A DNA stretch of 9,294 bases from Candidatus Rokuibacteriota bacterium (GCA_016201575.1 JACQCN010000086.1:1-9294); one strand, 5' to 3'; counted from the first letter of the stretch, positions 1 through 6,935 are shown. The notes: a model not told the origin generated them from the sequence alone. Program-made: numbers and translations.

Positions 1-60
1 GTCCCGTAACTATCTGGGATCCCAGGAGTCTCAAAACCAAACTGTCGAAAATGAGTCTGA
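1..60. other. AT-richer foreign-looking stretch at window edge (possible mobile-element end)
   Basis: This stretch is clearly less GC-rich than the rest of the window and includes the perfect palindrome CTGGGATCCCAG (14-25) and the run CTGTCGAAAATGAG (43-56). It coincides with the point where the hydrolase reading loses family resemblance. Short TGTCGAAAATGA-like repeats occur near the ends of some IS21-family elements, which is recall and not proof. An assembly junction would look the same. No transposase is visible because the window ends here. Confidence 0.3.
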
Positions 61-175
61 CCTGGGGGTCCCAGAGGCGCAGCCCGCACGCGAACCCGTG
101 CACCAGGACCAGCGGGCTCCCGCTGCCCTTGACCTCGTAGTAAAGTGAGATTCCGTTGACGGGTGCCAGCGGCAT
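1..175 (-). CDS. Alpha/beta hydrolase, N-terminal fragment, running off the window
   Basis: The minus-strand reading from the ATG at 173-175 begins MPLAPVNGISLYYEVKGSG and continues with LVLVHGFACGLRLWDPQV. This is the typical start of an alpha/beta hydrolase of the 3-oxoadipate enol-lactonase / haloalkane dehalogenase-like type: strand, then the HGF oxyanion-hole segment, then the WDPQ helix start. The nucleophile Ser and the rest of the fold lie outside the window. From about position 58 leftward the protein stops resembling the family (expected: a helix followed by a strand such as YRVI) and reads RLIFDSLVLRLLGSQIVTG. That part uses codons rare here (ATT, AGT, TTG, AGA, ATA), so the gene may be interrupted. 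It is divergent from the gene at 217, with 41 bases between start codons. The N-terminal call is fairly secure; the substrate is unknown. Confidence 0.7.
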   Translation of the reverse strand, partial: MPLAPVNGISLYYEVKGSGSPLVLVHGFACGLRLWDPQVRLIFDSLVLRLLGSQIVTG

Positions 176-216
176 AGCCCCCGCATACTACCGGAAGGCA
201 TTCTGAGGAGGAAGGC

Positions 217-1143
217 ATGAAGTATCGCGTGGTGGAAGGGTGGGGCAAGCTGCCCGCCGGCTGGCGGTTCGTGGAGGCGACCAGCGTCGGGGTCGACCGG
301 GGGGACAACGTCTGGGTCTTCAACCGCGGCGAGCACCCGGTCATGGTGTTCGATCGGCAGGGCAACTTCCTCCGCGCCTGGGGCGAGGGGACAGTCCGCC
401 GCGCTCACGGCATCACCATCGGGCCCGACGACGCGGTGTGGCTGACCGACGACCTGCAGCACACGATCCGCAAGTTCGCGCCGGAGGGCAAGCTTCTGCT
501 GACGATCGGCGATCCCGACAAGCCGGCGGAGCTGCAGGGCGGCAAGCCCTTCAACCGGCCCACGCACGTCGCCCTCTGCCCGAGGACCGGCGACATCTAT
601 ATCTCCGACGGCTACGGCAACTCCCGGGTCCACAAGTACGACCCCAGCGGCCGGCACCTCTTCTCGTGGGGCGAGGGCGGGACGGACCCCGGCTGCTTCA
701 ACCTCCCGCACAACATCGCCACCGACGCCGAGGGACTCGTGTACGTCGCCGACCGCGAGAACCACCGCGTCCAGATCTTCGACGAGAACGGCCACTACCT
801 CGCGCAGTGGAACAACCTGCACCGCCCCTGCGGGCTCTTCGCCGACCGGAAGAACGGCGGCACCTTCTACGTGGGCGAGATTCCCACGAGCCTGCCCGTG
901 AACGCGGCGGTGCCGAACCTCGGGGCGCGCGTGAGCATCCTGTCGAGCAAGGGCGACCTCCTGGCGCGGATCGGCGGGCGCTTCCAGGGCGAGAAGCCGG
1001 GGGAGTTCCTCGCCCCCCACGGCGTCGCCGTCGACTCGCGCGGCGACTTCTACGTGGCCGAGGTTTCCTACACGTTCAAGGGCCAGCACGAGAACCCCCC
1101 GCGGGAGATCCGCTCGCTGCAGAAGTTCGAGCTGACCGGATAG
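217..1143 (+). CDS. NHL-repeat six-bladed beta-propeller protein, peptidyl-hydroxyglycine amidating lyase-like
   Basis: The 308-residue protein consists almost entirely of NHL-type repeats. The recurring pattern is a hydrophobic-D-x-x-G-x-hydrophobic-Y/W-V strand, then D/N-R, then a V-x-x-F/Y-D-x-x-G turn and a closing WG. Blades are seen near residues 24-56, 64-97, 117-151, 164-198, 204-252 and 267-281. The best are HNIATDAEGLVYVADRENHR (165-184) and THVALCPRTGDIYISDGYGN (116-135). Bacterial proteins of this length and style are usually named after the amidating lyase domain of PAM, but enzymatic activity is unproven for most. A binding or scaffolding role is equally possible. No signal peptide is evident. 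The start is fixed by a strong GGAGGAAGGC ribosome site at 207-216 directly before ATG. It lies 144 bases upstream of the M1 peptidase on the same strand and may be co-transcribed. Confidence 0.85.
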   Translation: MKYRVVEGWGKLPAGWRFVEATSVGVDRGDNVWVFNRGEHPVMVFDRQGNFLRAWGEGTVRRAHGITIGPDDAVWLTDDLQHTIRKFAPEGKLLLTIGDPDKPAELQGGKPFNRPTHVALCPRTGDIYISDGYGNSRVHKYDPSGRHLFSWGEGGTDPGCFNLPHNIATDAEGLVYVADRENHRVQIFDENGHYLAQWNNLHRPCGLFADRKNGGTFYVGEIPTSLPVNAAVPNLGARVSILSSKGDLLARIGGRFQGEKPGEFLAPHGVAVDSRGDFYVAEVSYTFKGQHENPPREIRSLQKFELTG

Positions 1144-1159
1144 GCCGGCCCGCCCCCTC

Positions 1160-1291
1160 ATGCCGGCGCCCGAGCCCGCGCTGCCGCCGGTGTTCCGCGC
1201 GCACTTCGCGGGGCGGGAGGAGCCGCTCGAGGGGGCGCGTCGCCCTCCGCTGACCGCGCATACATTCGAGGGAAAGGTGATGTCCGCATGA
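1160..1291 (+). CDS. Possible 43-residue leader ORF overlapping the aminopeptidase start
   Basis: A short reading frame begins at ATG 1160, encodes a proline- and arginine-rich 43-residue peptide beginning MPAPEPALPPVFR and ending FEGKVMSA, and stops at TGA 1289-1291. Its stop overlaps the start codon of the M1 aminopeptidase in an ATGA arrangement, which is typical of translational coupling. No clear ribosome site precedes 1160 and no known domain is recognisable. It could equally be chance in GC-rich DNA or the decayed tail of a former gene. The internal GGGAAAGG at 1270-1277 lies inside this ORF and suits the downstream ATG at 1288. Confidence 0.2.
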   Translation: MPAPEPALPPVFRAHFAGREEPLEGARRPPLTAHTFEGKVMSA

Positions 1292-3798
1292 GCGATGCCT
1301 ACCGGCTGCCCCGCACCGTCGTCCCGAGCCGCTACGAGCTGACGCTCGCGCCCGATCTGACGAGCGCGACCTACACCGGGGACGAGACGATCGCGGTGAC
1401 CGTGCACGAGCCCACTGCGGAGGTCGTCCTCAACGCCGTCGAGCTCCAGATCCGGTCGGTGACCGCCCGCGACGAGCGCGGCCGGAGCCTGGCCGGGAGC
1501 GTGCGGCTCGAGCCCGAGCGCGAGCGGGCGCGTTTCGTGTTCCCGGAGGCGCTGGCCGCGGGCTCGTGGCGGCTCCAGGTGGTCTTCGAGGGGATCCTCA
1601 ACGACAAGCTGCGCGGCTTCTACCGGAGCCGCTACGTCGACGCCGACGGCGTGGAGCACCGGCTGGCCTCGACCCAGTTCGAGGCGGTGGACGCCCGCCG
1701 CGCCTTCCCGTGCTGGGACGAGCCCTCGTTCAAGGCGGTGTTCGCCTCCACCCTGGTGATCGACGAGCGGCTCACGGCGGTGTCGAACACGCGCATCGCC
1801 GCCGAGCGCCCCGGGCCGGGGCCGGGCAAGAAGACGCTGCAGTTCGCCGACACCATCGTCATGTCCACGTACCTCGTGGCCTTCGTCGTGGGCGAGCTCG
1901 AGGCGACGGAGCCGGTCCTGGTGGGCCCGACGCCCGTGCGGATCTGGTGCGTGCCCGGCAAGCAGCCGATCGCCCGCTTCGGCCAGGCCGTCGCCACCTT
2001 CTCCCTGGAGTTCTTCGAGCAGTACTACGGCATGCCCTACCCGGGCGACAAGCTCGACTTCCTCGCCATCCCCGACTTCGCCTCGGGCGCGATGGAGAAC
2101 CTGGGCGCGATCACGTTCCGGGAGACGGCGCTCCTCGTCGACGAGAAGGCCGCCACCCACAACGAGCTGGAGCGGGTGGCCGACGTGGTGGCCCACGAGG
2201 TCGCCCACATGTGGTTCGGCGACCTCGTGACCATGTCCTGGTGGAACGGCATCTGGCTCAACGAGGCCTTCGCGACGTTCATGGAGATGCTCTGCGTGGA
2301 CGCCTGGAAGCCCGAGTGGCAGCGCTGGGTGACCTTCGGGGTCTCGCGGGCGGCGGCGCTGGCCCTCGACGGCCTGCAGAACACGCGTTCGATCGAGGTG
2401 CCGGTGACGGCGCCCAAGGACGCCGAGGCGATGTTCGACGCGCTCACCTACGAGAAGGGCGCCTCCGTGCTCCGGATGCTCGAGCAGCACCTCGGCGCCG
2501 ACGTGTTCCGCGACGGGATCCGCCGCTACCTCCACAAGCACAAGTACGCCAACAGCGAGACACGGGACCTCTGGGAGGCGCTCGGCGCGGCCGACGTCAT
2601 GGAGGAGTGGATCTTCTCGCCGGGCTACCCCGTGATCGGCGTGACGGCGGAGGCCGGCGGCCTCGTCCTGTCCCAGCAGCGCTTCACCTACCTGCCGGGG
2701 GAGGGGGGCGCCGCCGGGCCGCGCTGGCAGGTGCCGATCACGCTCAAGCTCGAGGCCGAGGGGGCGGTGCACACGCGCAAGCTCTTGCTGACGCGGGCCG
2801 AGGAGCGCCTCGAGCTGCCCGGCGTGCCGGCGTGGGTCATCGTCAACGCCGGCGGCGACGGCTACTACCGCGTTCGCTACTCGCCGGCGCTGCTCGGCAA
2901 GCTGGCCACGCGGGCGGCCAGCGTCGCGTCGCCCATCGAGCGCTTCAACCTGGTCAACGACGCCTGGGCCTCGGCCGTCGCCGGCGTGATGCCGCTCGGC
3001 GAGTACGTCGACCTCACCGCGCGCTTTCGCGAGGAGACCGACCGGAACGTGTGGAGCGCGCTGATCGGGGCCTTCGCCTACCTGAAGCGCGTGCTCGACG
3101 ACGCCGAGATCCCGCGGCTGGAAGCGCTCGTGCGCGACCGCATCGTGCCGATGGTGGCCCGGCTCGGCTGGGCGCCCCGGGCCGGCGAGAACGAGCTCCA
3201 GCGCCAGCTCCGGGGCGACCTGCTCGGCGCCCTCGGCACCCTCGGCAACGACCCCGCCGTGCAGGCGCGGGCCCGCGAGCTGTTCCGCGGCGACCCCACG
3301 CTGGTCGAGCCCTCCGTCCTGTCGGCGGCCATCGCCATCACCGGCTTCGCCGGGGGGCCGGCGGAGTACGACGAGGCGTACGGGCGCTTCAAGGGGGCGA
3401 AGACCCCGCAGGAGGAGCAGCGCTACCTCTACGCGCTCGCCGGCTTCCGCCAGCCCGAGCTGCTCGCGGCCACCCTCGAGCGCACGATCAACGGCGACTT
3501 CCGCACCCAGGACGCGCCCTTCGTGCTGCGCTCGCTCCTGGTGAGCGTCTACGCGCGCGAGCGCGCCTGGCCGTTCGTCAAGGCGCACTGGCAGGAGATG
3601 GCGGCGAAGTACCCGGCCAGCGCCTACCGGCGCATGTGGGAAGGGATCATGGGGCTGGCCCGCCCCGCGCTGGAGCGCGACGTGCAGGAGTTCTTCCGCG
3701 CGACCGGCATCGACCTCGGCGGGAAGAAGCTCGCGCAGTACCTGGAGCACCTCCGCATCGCCGTGGCCTTCCACGAGCGCCGGCCGCGCATCGGGTGA
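1288..3798 (+). CDS. M1 family zinc metallopeptidase (aminopeptidase N / puromycin-sensitive type)
   Basis: This 836-residue protein should remove N-terminal amino acids from peptides using one zinc ion. The exopeptidase motif GAMEN is at residues 267-271. The zinc motif is HEVAH at 303-307, with the third ligand E326 in WLNEAF, exactly the HExxH-x18-E spacing of clan MA gluzincins. The transition-state tyrosine is Y388 in ALTYEKGAS. An N-terminal saddle-like beta domain spans about 1-200, the thermolysin-like catalytic domain about 201-455, a small beta domain about 456-525, and an ERAP1-C-like helical domain runs from VIVNAGGDGYYRVRY (517-531) to the end. No signal peptide is seen, so it is probably cytoplasmic. 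The ATG at 1288 has GGGAAAGG ten bases upstream. All catalytic residues are present. One loop near residues 429-441 (ALGAADVMEEW) is several residues shorter than I expect for the family. Confidence 0.95.
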   Translation: MSDAYRLPRTVVPSRYELTLAPDLTSATYTGDETIAVTVHEPTAEVVLNAVELQIRSVTARDERGRSLAGSVRLEPERERARFVFPEALAAGSWRLQVVFEGILNDKLRGFYRSRYVDADGVEHRLASTQFEAVDARRAFPCWDEPSFKAVFASTLVIDERLTAVSNTRIAAERPGPGPGKKTLQFADTIVMSTYLVAFVVGELEATEPVLVGPTPVRIWCVPGKQPIARFGQAVATFSLEFFEQYYGMPYPGDKLDFLAIPDFASGAMENLGAITFRETALLVDEKAATHNELERVADVVAHEVAHMWFGDLVTMSWWNGIWLNEAFATFMEMLCVDAWKPEWQRWVTFGVSRAAALALDGLQNTRSIEVPVTAPKDAEAMFDALTYEKGASVLRMLEQHLGADVFRDGIRRYLHKHKYANSETRDLWEALGAADVMEEWIFSPGYPVIGVTAEAGGLVLSQQRFTYLPGEGGAAGPRWQVPITLKLEAEGAVHTRKLLLTRAEERLELPGVPAWVIVNAGGDGYYRVRYSPALLGKLATRAASVASPIERFNLVNDAWASAVAGVMPLGEYVDLTARFREETDRNVWSALIGAFAYLKRVLDDAEIPRLEALVRDRIVPMVARLGWAPRAGENELQRQLRGDLLGALGTLGNDPAVQARARELFRGDPTLVEPSVLSAAIAITGFAGGPAEYDEAYGRFKGAKTPQEEQRYLYALAGFRQPELLAATLERTINGDFRTQDAPFVLRSLLVSVYARERAWPFVKAHWQEMAAKYPASAYRRMWEGIMGLARPALERDVQEFFRATGIDLGGKKLAQYLEHLRIAVAFHERRPRIG

Positions 3799-3814
3799 CG
3801 GCCGCCGCCGGATC

Positions 3815-3832
3815 GATGCCGCCGCGGGCATC
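3815..3832 (+). terminator. Weak hairpin after the aminopeptidase gene
   Basis: GATGCC (3815-3820) and GGCATC (3827-3832) form a 6-bp stem with a 6-base loop, 17 bases after the aminopeptidase stop codon. No T-run follows, so at most it is a weak or factor-assisted termination site. Confidence 0.2.
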
Positions 3833-3906
3833 ACGAGGCTCCGCCGCCCCGGTGCGGCCGTCGTGGCTCAACGGTACACGAGTGTGCCCCCGCCGAGCCC
3901 GCTCCG

Positions 3907-3915
3907 TGCTATACC
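3907..3915 (+). promoter_or_regulatory. Possible extended -10 promoter for the exported-protein gene
   Basis: TGCTATACC (TG, one base, then a TATAAT-like hexamer at 3910-3915) stands out in otherwise GC-saturated sequence, 41 bases before the ATG at 3956. No convincing -35 box is found 16-18 bases upstream, so this would have to act as an extended -10 element. The call rests on position and composition only. Confidence 0.25.
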
Positions 3916-3955
3916 ATCGGCGAGCCGGAGCGGTGCCGGCGGCAGGGAGGTAGCC

Positions 3956-4366
3956 ATGGAAGACAAGCAGTCGGGAAAGGGCGGGCGGGGTCTCAAGGCG
4001 ACGATCGCGCTCGGAGCCATCATCGCGACCGCGGCGGTCGCGCCCGGCGGCGCGCCGGTGGCGCGCGCGCAGCAGATGGTGTGGCTCAACATCAACGTCG
4101 AGACGCGGACGAGCCCCGAGGGCCAGCGGTCGTGGGCCGTCGCGTCCACCAGCTCCGACAGGGCGGGCGCGAACAAGGTCCAGGTCCGCAAGCTCCACCT
4201 CGTCCTCGACGCGCACGAGCGCCAGCAGCAGGAGTGCGAGAACTGCGACTCCGTGCGCGTGGACGAGTTCCACGAGGGCGACCAGGTCGCGGCGGCGCGG
4301 GCGCGGGCCTGGACCGAGGGGCCCGAGATCAGCGCCGTGGAGGCGTCGGCCGACAGCCCGCGATAG
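3956..4366 (+). CDS. Small exported protein with CxxC motif, function unknown
   Basis: The 136-residue product begins MEDKQSGKGGRGLK, followed by a hydrophobic run (ATIALGAIIATAAVAP, residues 15-30) and an AxA-type signal peptidase I site, VARA|QQ, after A38. The mature part is about 98 residues. It opens with a beta-like stretch (MVWLNINVETR), then a charged helical segment (LHLVLDAHERQQQ, 80-92), then CENC at 94-97, which could bind metal or form a disulfide. No family is recognised. The ATG at 3956 is chosen because GGGAGG lies at 3945-3950; upstream in-frame start codons lack a ribosome site and would bury the signal peptide. It converges on the minus-strand ferritin-like pseudogene with only 3 bases between stop codons. 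Confidence 0.75.
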   Translation: MEDKQSGKGGRGLKATIALGAIIATAAVAPGGAPVARAQQMVWLNINVETRTSPEGQRSWAVASTSSDRAGANKVQVRKLHLVLDAHERQQQECENCDSVRVDEFHEGDQVAAARARAWTEGPEISAVEASADSPR

Positions 4367-4369
4367 CGG

Positions 4370-5149
4370 CTACATGAAGTTGCGCGTGTGCAGCTCCGAG
4401 AGGGCGGCAGCCGCCTCCTCGGTGAAGCCGAGCCTGGTGAGCCGCCGGCGGCGGCCGGCCGCCATCTCGGCCTTGAGCGCCTGGACTCGCGCGAATCCCG
4501 CCGCGATCGCGTCCGGCCGCCACGCGCCCGCCGCCAGGAGGACCAGCGCGTCGAAGACCTCCTCGTGGAGCCCGGTGGTCTGTGCCAGCGCCGCGTGGCG
4601 GCGCTTGATGGCGGCGGCGAGACGGCCGCGCAGCTTCGGGTCGCGCCCGAGGCGCCACTGCAGGTGGGCCATGCCGAACGCGACGTGGCGCGCCTCGTCC
4701 TGCGCCGCCGGGCGCGTCACCTGGCGCGTCACGGGGTCGGGGCCGTGCGCCTGGAGGAAGCTCAGCAGGCTGAGGAACGTGCCCTCGCCGAGCACCGAGA
4801 GCAGGAACGACGCGAGTCCCCACGACGCCTTCGAGTGGTTGACGACGGCCTCGGGCTCGCTCGCGACGGGCTTGCCCGCCGGCTCGGCGCCGCGTCACCG
4901 GCCCGTCTCGGCGCTTCCACGGATCACCCACGCGACCAGCGGCGGCGGCGCCGGCTCCGCGCGATGGCCCTGGGCTCGGCACCACGCGGCGAGGTGGACC
5001 GCCAGGTCGGGGGCGCGCCCGCGCACGCCGAGGCGACCGCCGACGGGCAGCTCGCGCAGCGCCCGCTTGATCAGCAGGTGGGCGCCGCGGTCGAGCCCGA
5101 GGTCCTCAATATCGATAGTCGGCGCAGGTGATGGTGCCGTCGCGGTCAT
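4370..5149 (-). pseudogene. Decayed TusA-like / ferritin-like domain gene (in-frame TGA, internal deletion)
   Basis: The minus-strand frame starts at ATG 5147-5149 and gives 84 residues resembling a TusA-type fold (GAHLLIKRALRELPVGGRL, later HLAAWCRAQGH). It stops at TGA 4895-4897, then stays open in the same frame to TAG 4370-4372. The second part is clearly ferritin-like: LASFLLSVLGEGTFLSLLSF, then the iron-ligand motif DEARHVAFGM, then LHEEVFDALV. An intact ferritin-like di-iron protein has two E...ExxH sets; here only one set remains. The N-terminal TusA part joins the third helix through a short linker (HSKASWGLA), so the first helix pair appears deleted. TGA probably replaces a TGG tryptophan. 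The start overlaps the end of the PhnD-like gene by 44 bases, as in a former operon. Translation restart at GTG 4793-4795 is possible but would yield half a ferritin fold. The pseudogene call is inference from family knowledge. Confidence 0.72.
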
Positions 5150-5969
5150 AGAAGCGGGCGGCGTCCACGGCCGCTTCGAGCGCCCGGTAGCCCTCGACCC
5201 GCCCCTCCTTCCAGGCCTTGAGCCCCTCGAGGTCGAGGAGCGGCCGCACCTCCGGATCGTCGTACGACATCGAGAGCACGAGGCGACGGAAGCGCTCGAC
5301 CAGGTCCGCGGGCGCCGCCGGCCCCCCCGTCAGGTTGCAGTGGTCGTAGCGGCCGGTCCGGGCGAGGCCGCGCGTCATCCCCGGCGGCAGCGTTCCCTCG
5401 TTGACGAACAGGAGGTGGTTGCCGTCGATCATGCAGGCCGCGTCGGCCCGCCCCCCCGCCAGCGCGCGGGCGGCGTCGCGCTCGCCGCCGATGTGATCGC
5501 CGTGCTTGCCGCCGAGCAGGTCGTGGCGCTGCACCTCGAAGTCGAGCCCGGGCTGGAGCCCGTGCGCGCGGAGGTGGTCGAGCGGGATCAGCGTCGCCTG
5601 CGGCGAGTCGATCGCGCCCACGGCGACCCGCCGGCCCTTCAGGTCCGCCAGCGTCCGGATCGGCGCGTCGGCGCGGACGACGATCACCGAGGTGAGGTCG
5701 CGGTCGGTGTCGCGCATGGCGAGCGCCCGCACGGCGGCGCCCCGCGCGCCGGCCAGGCGGGCGGCGCGCACCCGGGCCAGCGGCGAGTTCCACGCCACGT
5801 GAATGGCGCCGTCGAGGAGGGCCTCGACCTGGCGCTCGTAGTTCGAGTAGAGGACGTAGTCGAAATCGAGGTCCCGCCGCGCGAACCAGGCCTTGAAGCC
5901 GTCCCAGATGGTGACGACCTTGGGATCGTAGGCGACCGCGCCCAGCCGCAGCGTCGTGGCGTGTCTCAT
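5106..5969 (-). CDS. PhnD-like phosphate/phosphite/phosphonate-type substrate-binding protein
   Basis: The 287-residue product has the fold of ABC-transporter phosphonate-binding proteins (PF12974 type). It opens with LRLGAVAYDPKVVTIWDGF (8-26), where a strand is followed by the capture helix. It continues with LDGAIHVAWNSPLA (52-65), then TSVIVVRADAPIRTLADLKGRRVAVG (93-118, the hinge region and typical ADLKG motif), SPQATLIPLDHL (122-133), and ADAACMIDGNHL (175-186). There is no signal peptide: the fold starts within ten residues of the ATG at 5969. It is therefore either cytoplasmic or used outside classical transport, and no permease or ATPase gene is nearby. The ATG at 5969 was chosen for the preceding GGGAG and because the conserved N-terminus begins there. 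Its 3' end overlaps the decayed TusA/ferritin-like gene, its probable operon partner. The ligand cannot be read from sequence. Confidence 0.85.
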   Translation of the reverse strand: MRHATTLRLGAVAYDPKVVTIWDGFKAWFARRDLDFDYVLYSNYERQVEALLDGAIHVAWNSPLARVRAARLAGARGAAVRALAMRDTDRDLTSVIVVRADAPIRTLADLKGRRVAVGAIDSPQATLIPLDHLRAHGLQPGLDFEVQRHDLLGGKHGDHIGGERDAARALAGGRADAACMIDGNHLLFVNEGTLPPGMTRGLARTGRYDHCNLTGGPAAPADLVERFRRLVLSMSYDDPEVRPLLDLEGLKAWKEGRVEGYRALEAAVDAARFYDRDGTITCADYRY

Positions 5970-6374
5970 GGTCTCCCGTTCGGTCAGCGCCGTCGGCGGT
6001 GCGGCCACCCATTGTACGCGACCTCCTTGAGATGCGCGGTGAGCCCGCCGAGATGCGCGAGACGACGCGTGCCGCCGCCGCGCGCGCGCCGCTCGCACAA
6101 TTTTTTAGGTGAAAGCGACCTCTGCTTTGTAGACTCCCGAGCGTCCGAGGTTGCGCTGAGCGAAGGAGAGCAGTGAGCCAAGCGTCCTCGAGTACGCGCC
6201 AGTGGTGATACAGACTCATCCGTCCCGTCTCCCCGTTCACCCTCACGCAGCCCGCAGTCCTCCCGTCGTCACCGCCCGGAGCGTGTTCTGGGAGCCAGGC
6301 CATTTCACCGAACGATTGGGTCCCTCGGTGTGGCGGGCGAGCCGCACCCGCGTGGGGCCGAAGGGGGGTAGCGC
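5970..6374. other. Non-coding interval between divergent genes
   Basis: No convincing gene is seen on either strand in these 405 bases. The part 6097-6230 is less GC-rich than the flanks and contains ACAATTTTTTAGG (6098-6110). It may hold promoters for the divergent minus-strand PhnD-like gene and the plus-strand coiled-coil gene, but no clear -35/-10 pair was found. The lower-GC segment could be the remnant of an inserted element. The last bases carry a strong purine-rich ribosome site (AAGGGGGG, 6361-6368) for the gene at 6375. Confidence 0.5.
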
Positions 6375-6749
6375 GTGAACGTCGACGAGTTGGACCTCGA
6401 GACCGAGACCCGTCAGCGCGTGGAGCGGTGGATCGAGGAGAGCCAGTACCTGCTGGGCCGCATCATCCCGGGCATCATCCTGGAGCGGGACCGGCTGCGG
6501 GTGCGGGCGGAAGCGGCCGAGGACGCCTGCGAGCAGCTGGGGCGCGAGGCCGCCAACCTGCGGAAGGAGGTAAGCGAGCTGCACCTGGAGATCCAGAGCC
6601 TGCGCAGCCAGCTGGCGGAGATCGGCGAGGCCGCCGGCGCAGTCATCGAGCACCTCACCCAGTCGATCCATCCGATGCATCAGATCCAGCAGAAGCTCCA
6701 GCAGGGCAACCTCATGGAGCCCAAGCCCTACGCCGTGGCGGTGTCCTAG
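6375..6749 (+). CDS. Coiled-coil protein, member A of a local paralogous family
   Basis: The 124-residue product starts at GTG 6375 with AAGGGGGG six bases upstream. Its N-terminus (MNVDELDLETETRQRVERWI) leads into ESQYLLGRIIPGI (22-34), followed by a long heptad-patterned helix (about 36-103, rich in E, R, L, A) and a short tail. No transmembrane segment, signal peptide, cysteine or catalytic motif is present. The same N-terminal signature (RWI-ESQ-LLG-IPGI) and coiled coil recur at the start of the protein encoded at 7453-8466, so the two are paralogues. I believe similar small proteins are common and unnamed in Rokubacteria-like genomes (recall only). A structural or oligomerising partner role is inferred from the coiled coil; there is no evidence for enzymatic function. 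The gene ends two bases before an inverted-repeat element. Confidence 0.8.
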   Translation: MNVDELDLETETRQRVERWIEESQYLLGRIIPGIILERDRLRVRAEAAEDACEQLGREAANLRKEVSELHLEIQSLRSQLAEIGEAAGAVIEHLTQSIHPMHQIQQKLQQGNLMEPKPYAVAVS

Positions 6750-6750
6750 C

Positions 6751-6900
6751 GGGATGCTGAAAAATCCGGCAGGCTGCTCAAAAAGGTCCAGATGCTAGGC
6801 GGCGAAGGAGCGACGACTGAGGCGTATGCCGCATAACGCCTGCCAGGGAGGAGCGACTGAGCCAACGACGCAGATGGGCCTTTTCAGCGGCCTGCTAGCG
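6751..6900. repeat. Imperfect inverted-repeat element (MITE/REP-like)
   Basis: The left arm GCAGGCTGCTCAAAAAGGTC... (6769-6795) and the right arm ending CCTTTTCAGCGGCCTGC (6870-6895) pair as an imperfect inverted repeat: about 21 of 26 aligned positions match, with one bulge. Inside are two near-direct copies of GGAGCGACGACTGAG / GGAGCGACTGAG (6808-6820 and 6849-6860) and a central palindromic piece, GGCGTATGCCGCATAACGCC (6821-6840). The outer sequence ATGCTGAAAAATCC (6754-6767) repeats the CTGAAAA theme. This arrangement is typical of short non-autonomous palindromic repeats scattered between genes in environmental bacteria. It carries no gene. The folded arms may also terminate transcription after 6749. 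Confidence 0.7.
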
Positions 6901-6935
6901 GCGTACGTGCAGCGCCCGGACACACGACGCACCGT

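Noticed and set aside
31..3834. Very long minus-strand open frame (over 1,200 codons) opposite the hydrolase, NHL and aminopeptidase genes
   Set aside because: It is rich in Arg, Gly, Ala, Val and His with no domain, and is the mirror of the strongly GC3-biased real genes on the plus strand, which carry clear family motifs.
4895..4897. TGA in the ferritin-like gene as a selenocysteine codon
   Set aside because: The context (after ETGR, before RGAEPAG) is not a redox motif, no selenoprotein family fits, the following hairpin potential is unconvincing, and the downstream part is itself deleted.
5970..6098. Upstream start at 6098 for the PhnD-like gene
   Set aside because: It would add 43 Arg-rich residues that are neither a signal peptide nor like the family; the ATG at 5969 has a ribosome site and begins the conserved fold.
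4374..6176. 600-codon plus-strand open frame across the PhnD-like and ferritin-like region
   Set aside because: It is low-complexity antisense of a recognisable minus-strand gene and pseudogene, with no ribosome site and no domain.
6301..6374. GAGCCGCACCCGCGTGGGGC read as a group II intron domain V or tRNA arm
   Set aside because: The conserved catalytic triad and bulge, or a complete cloverleaf, could not be built; no CRISPR array, rRNA or tRNA was found anywhere in the window.
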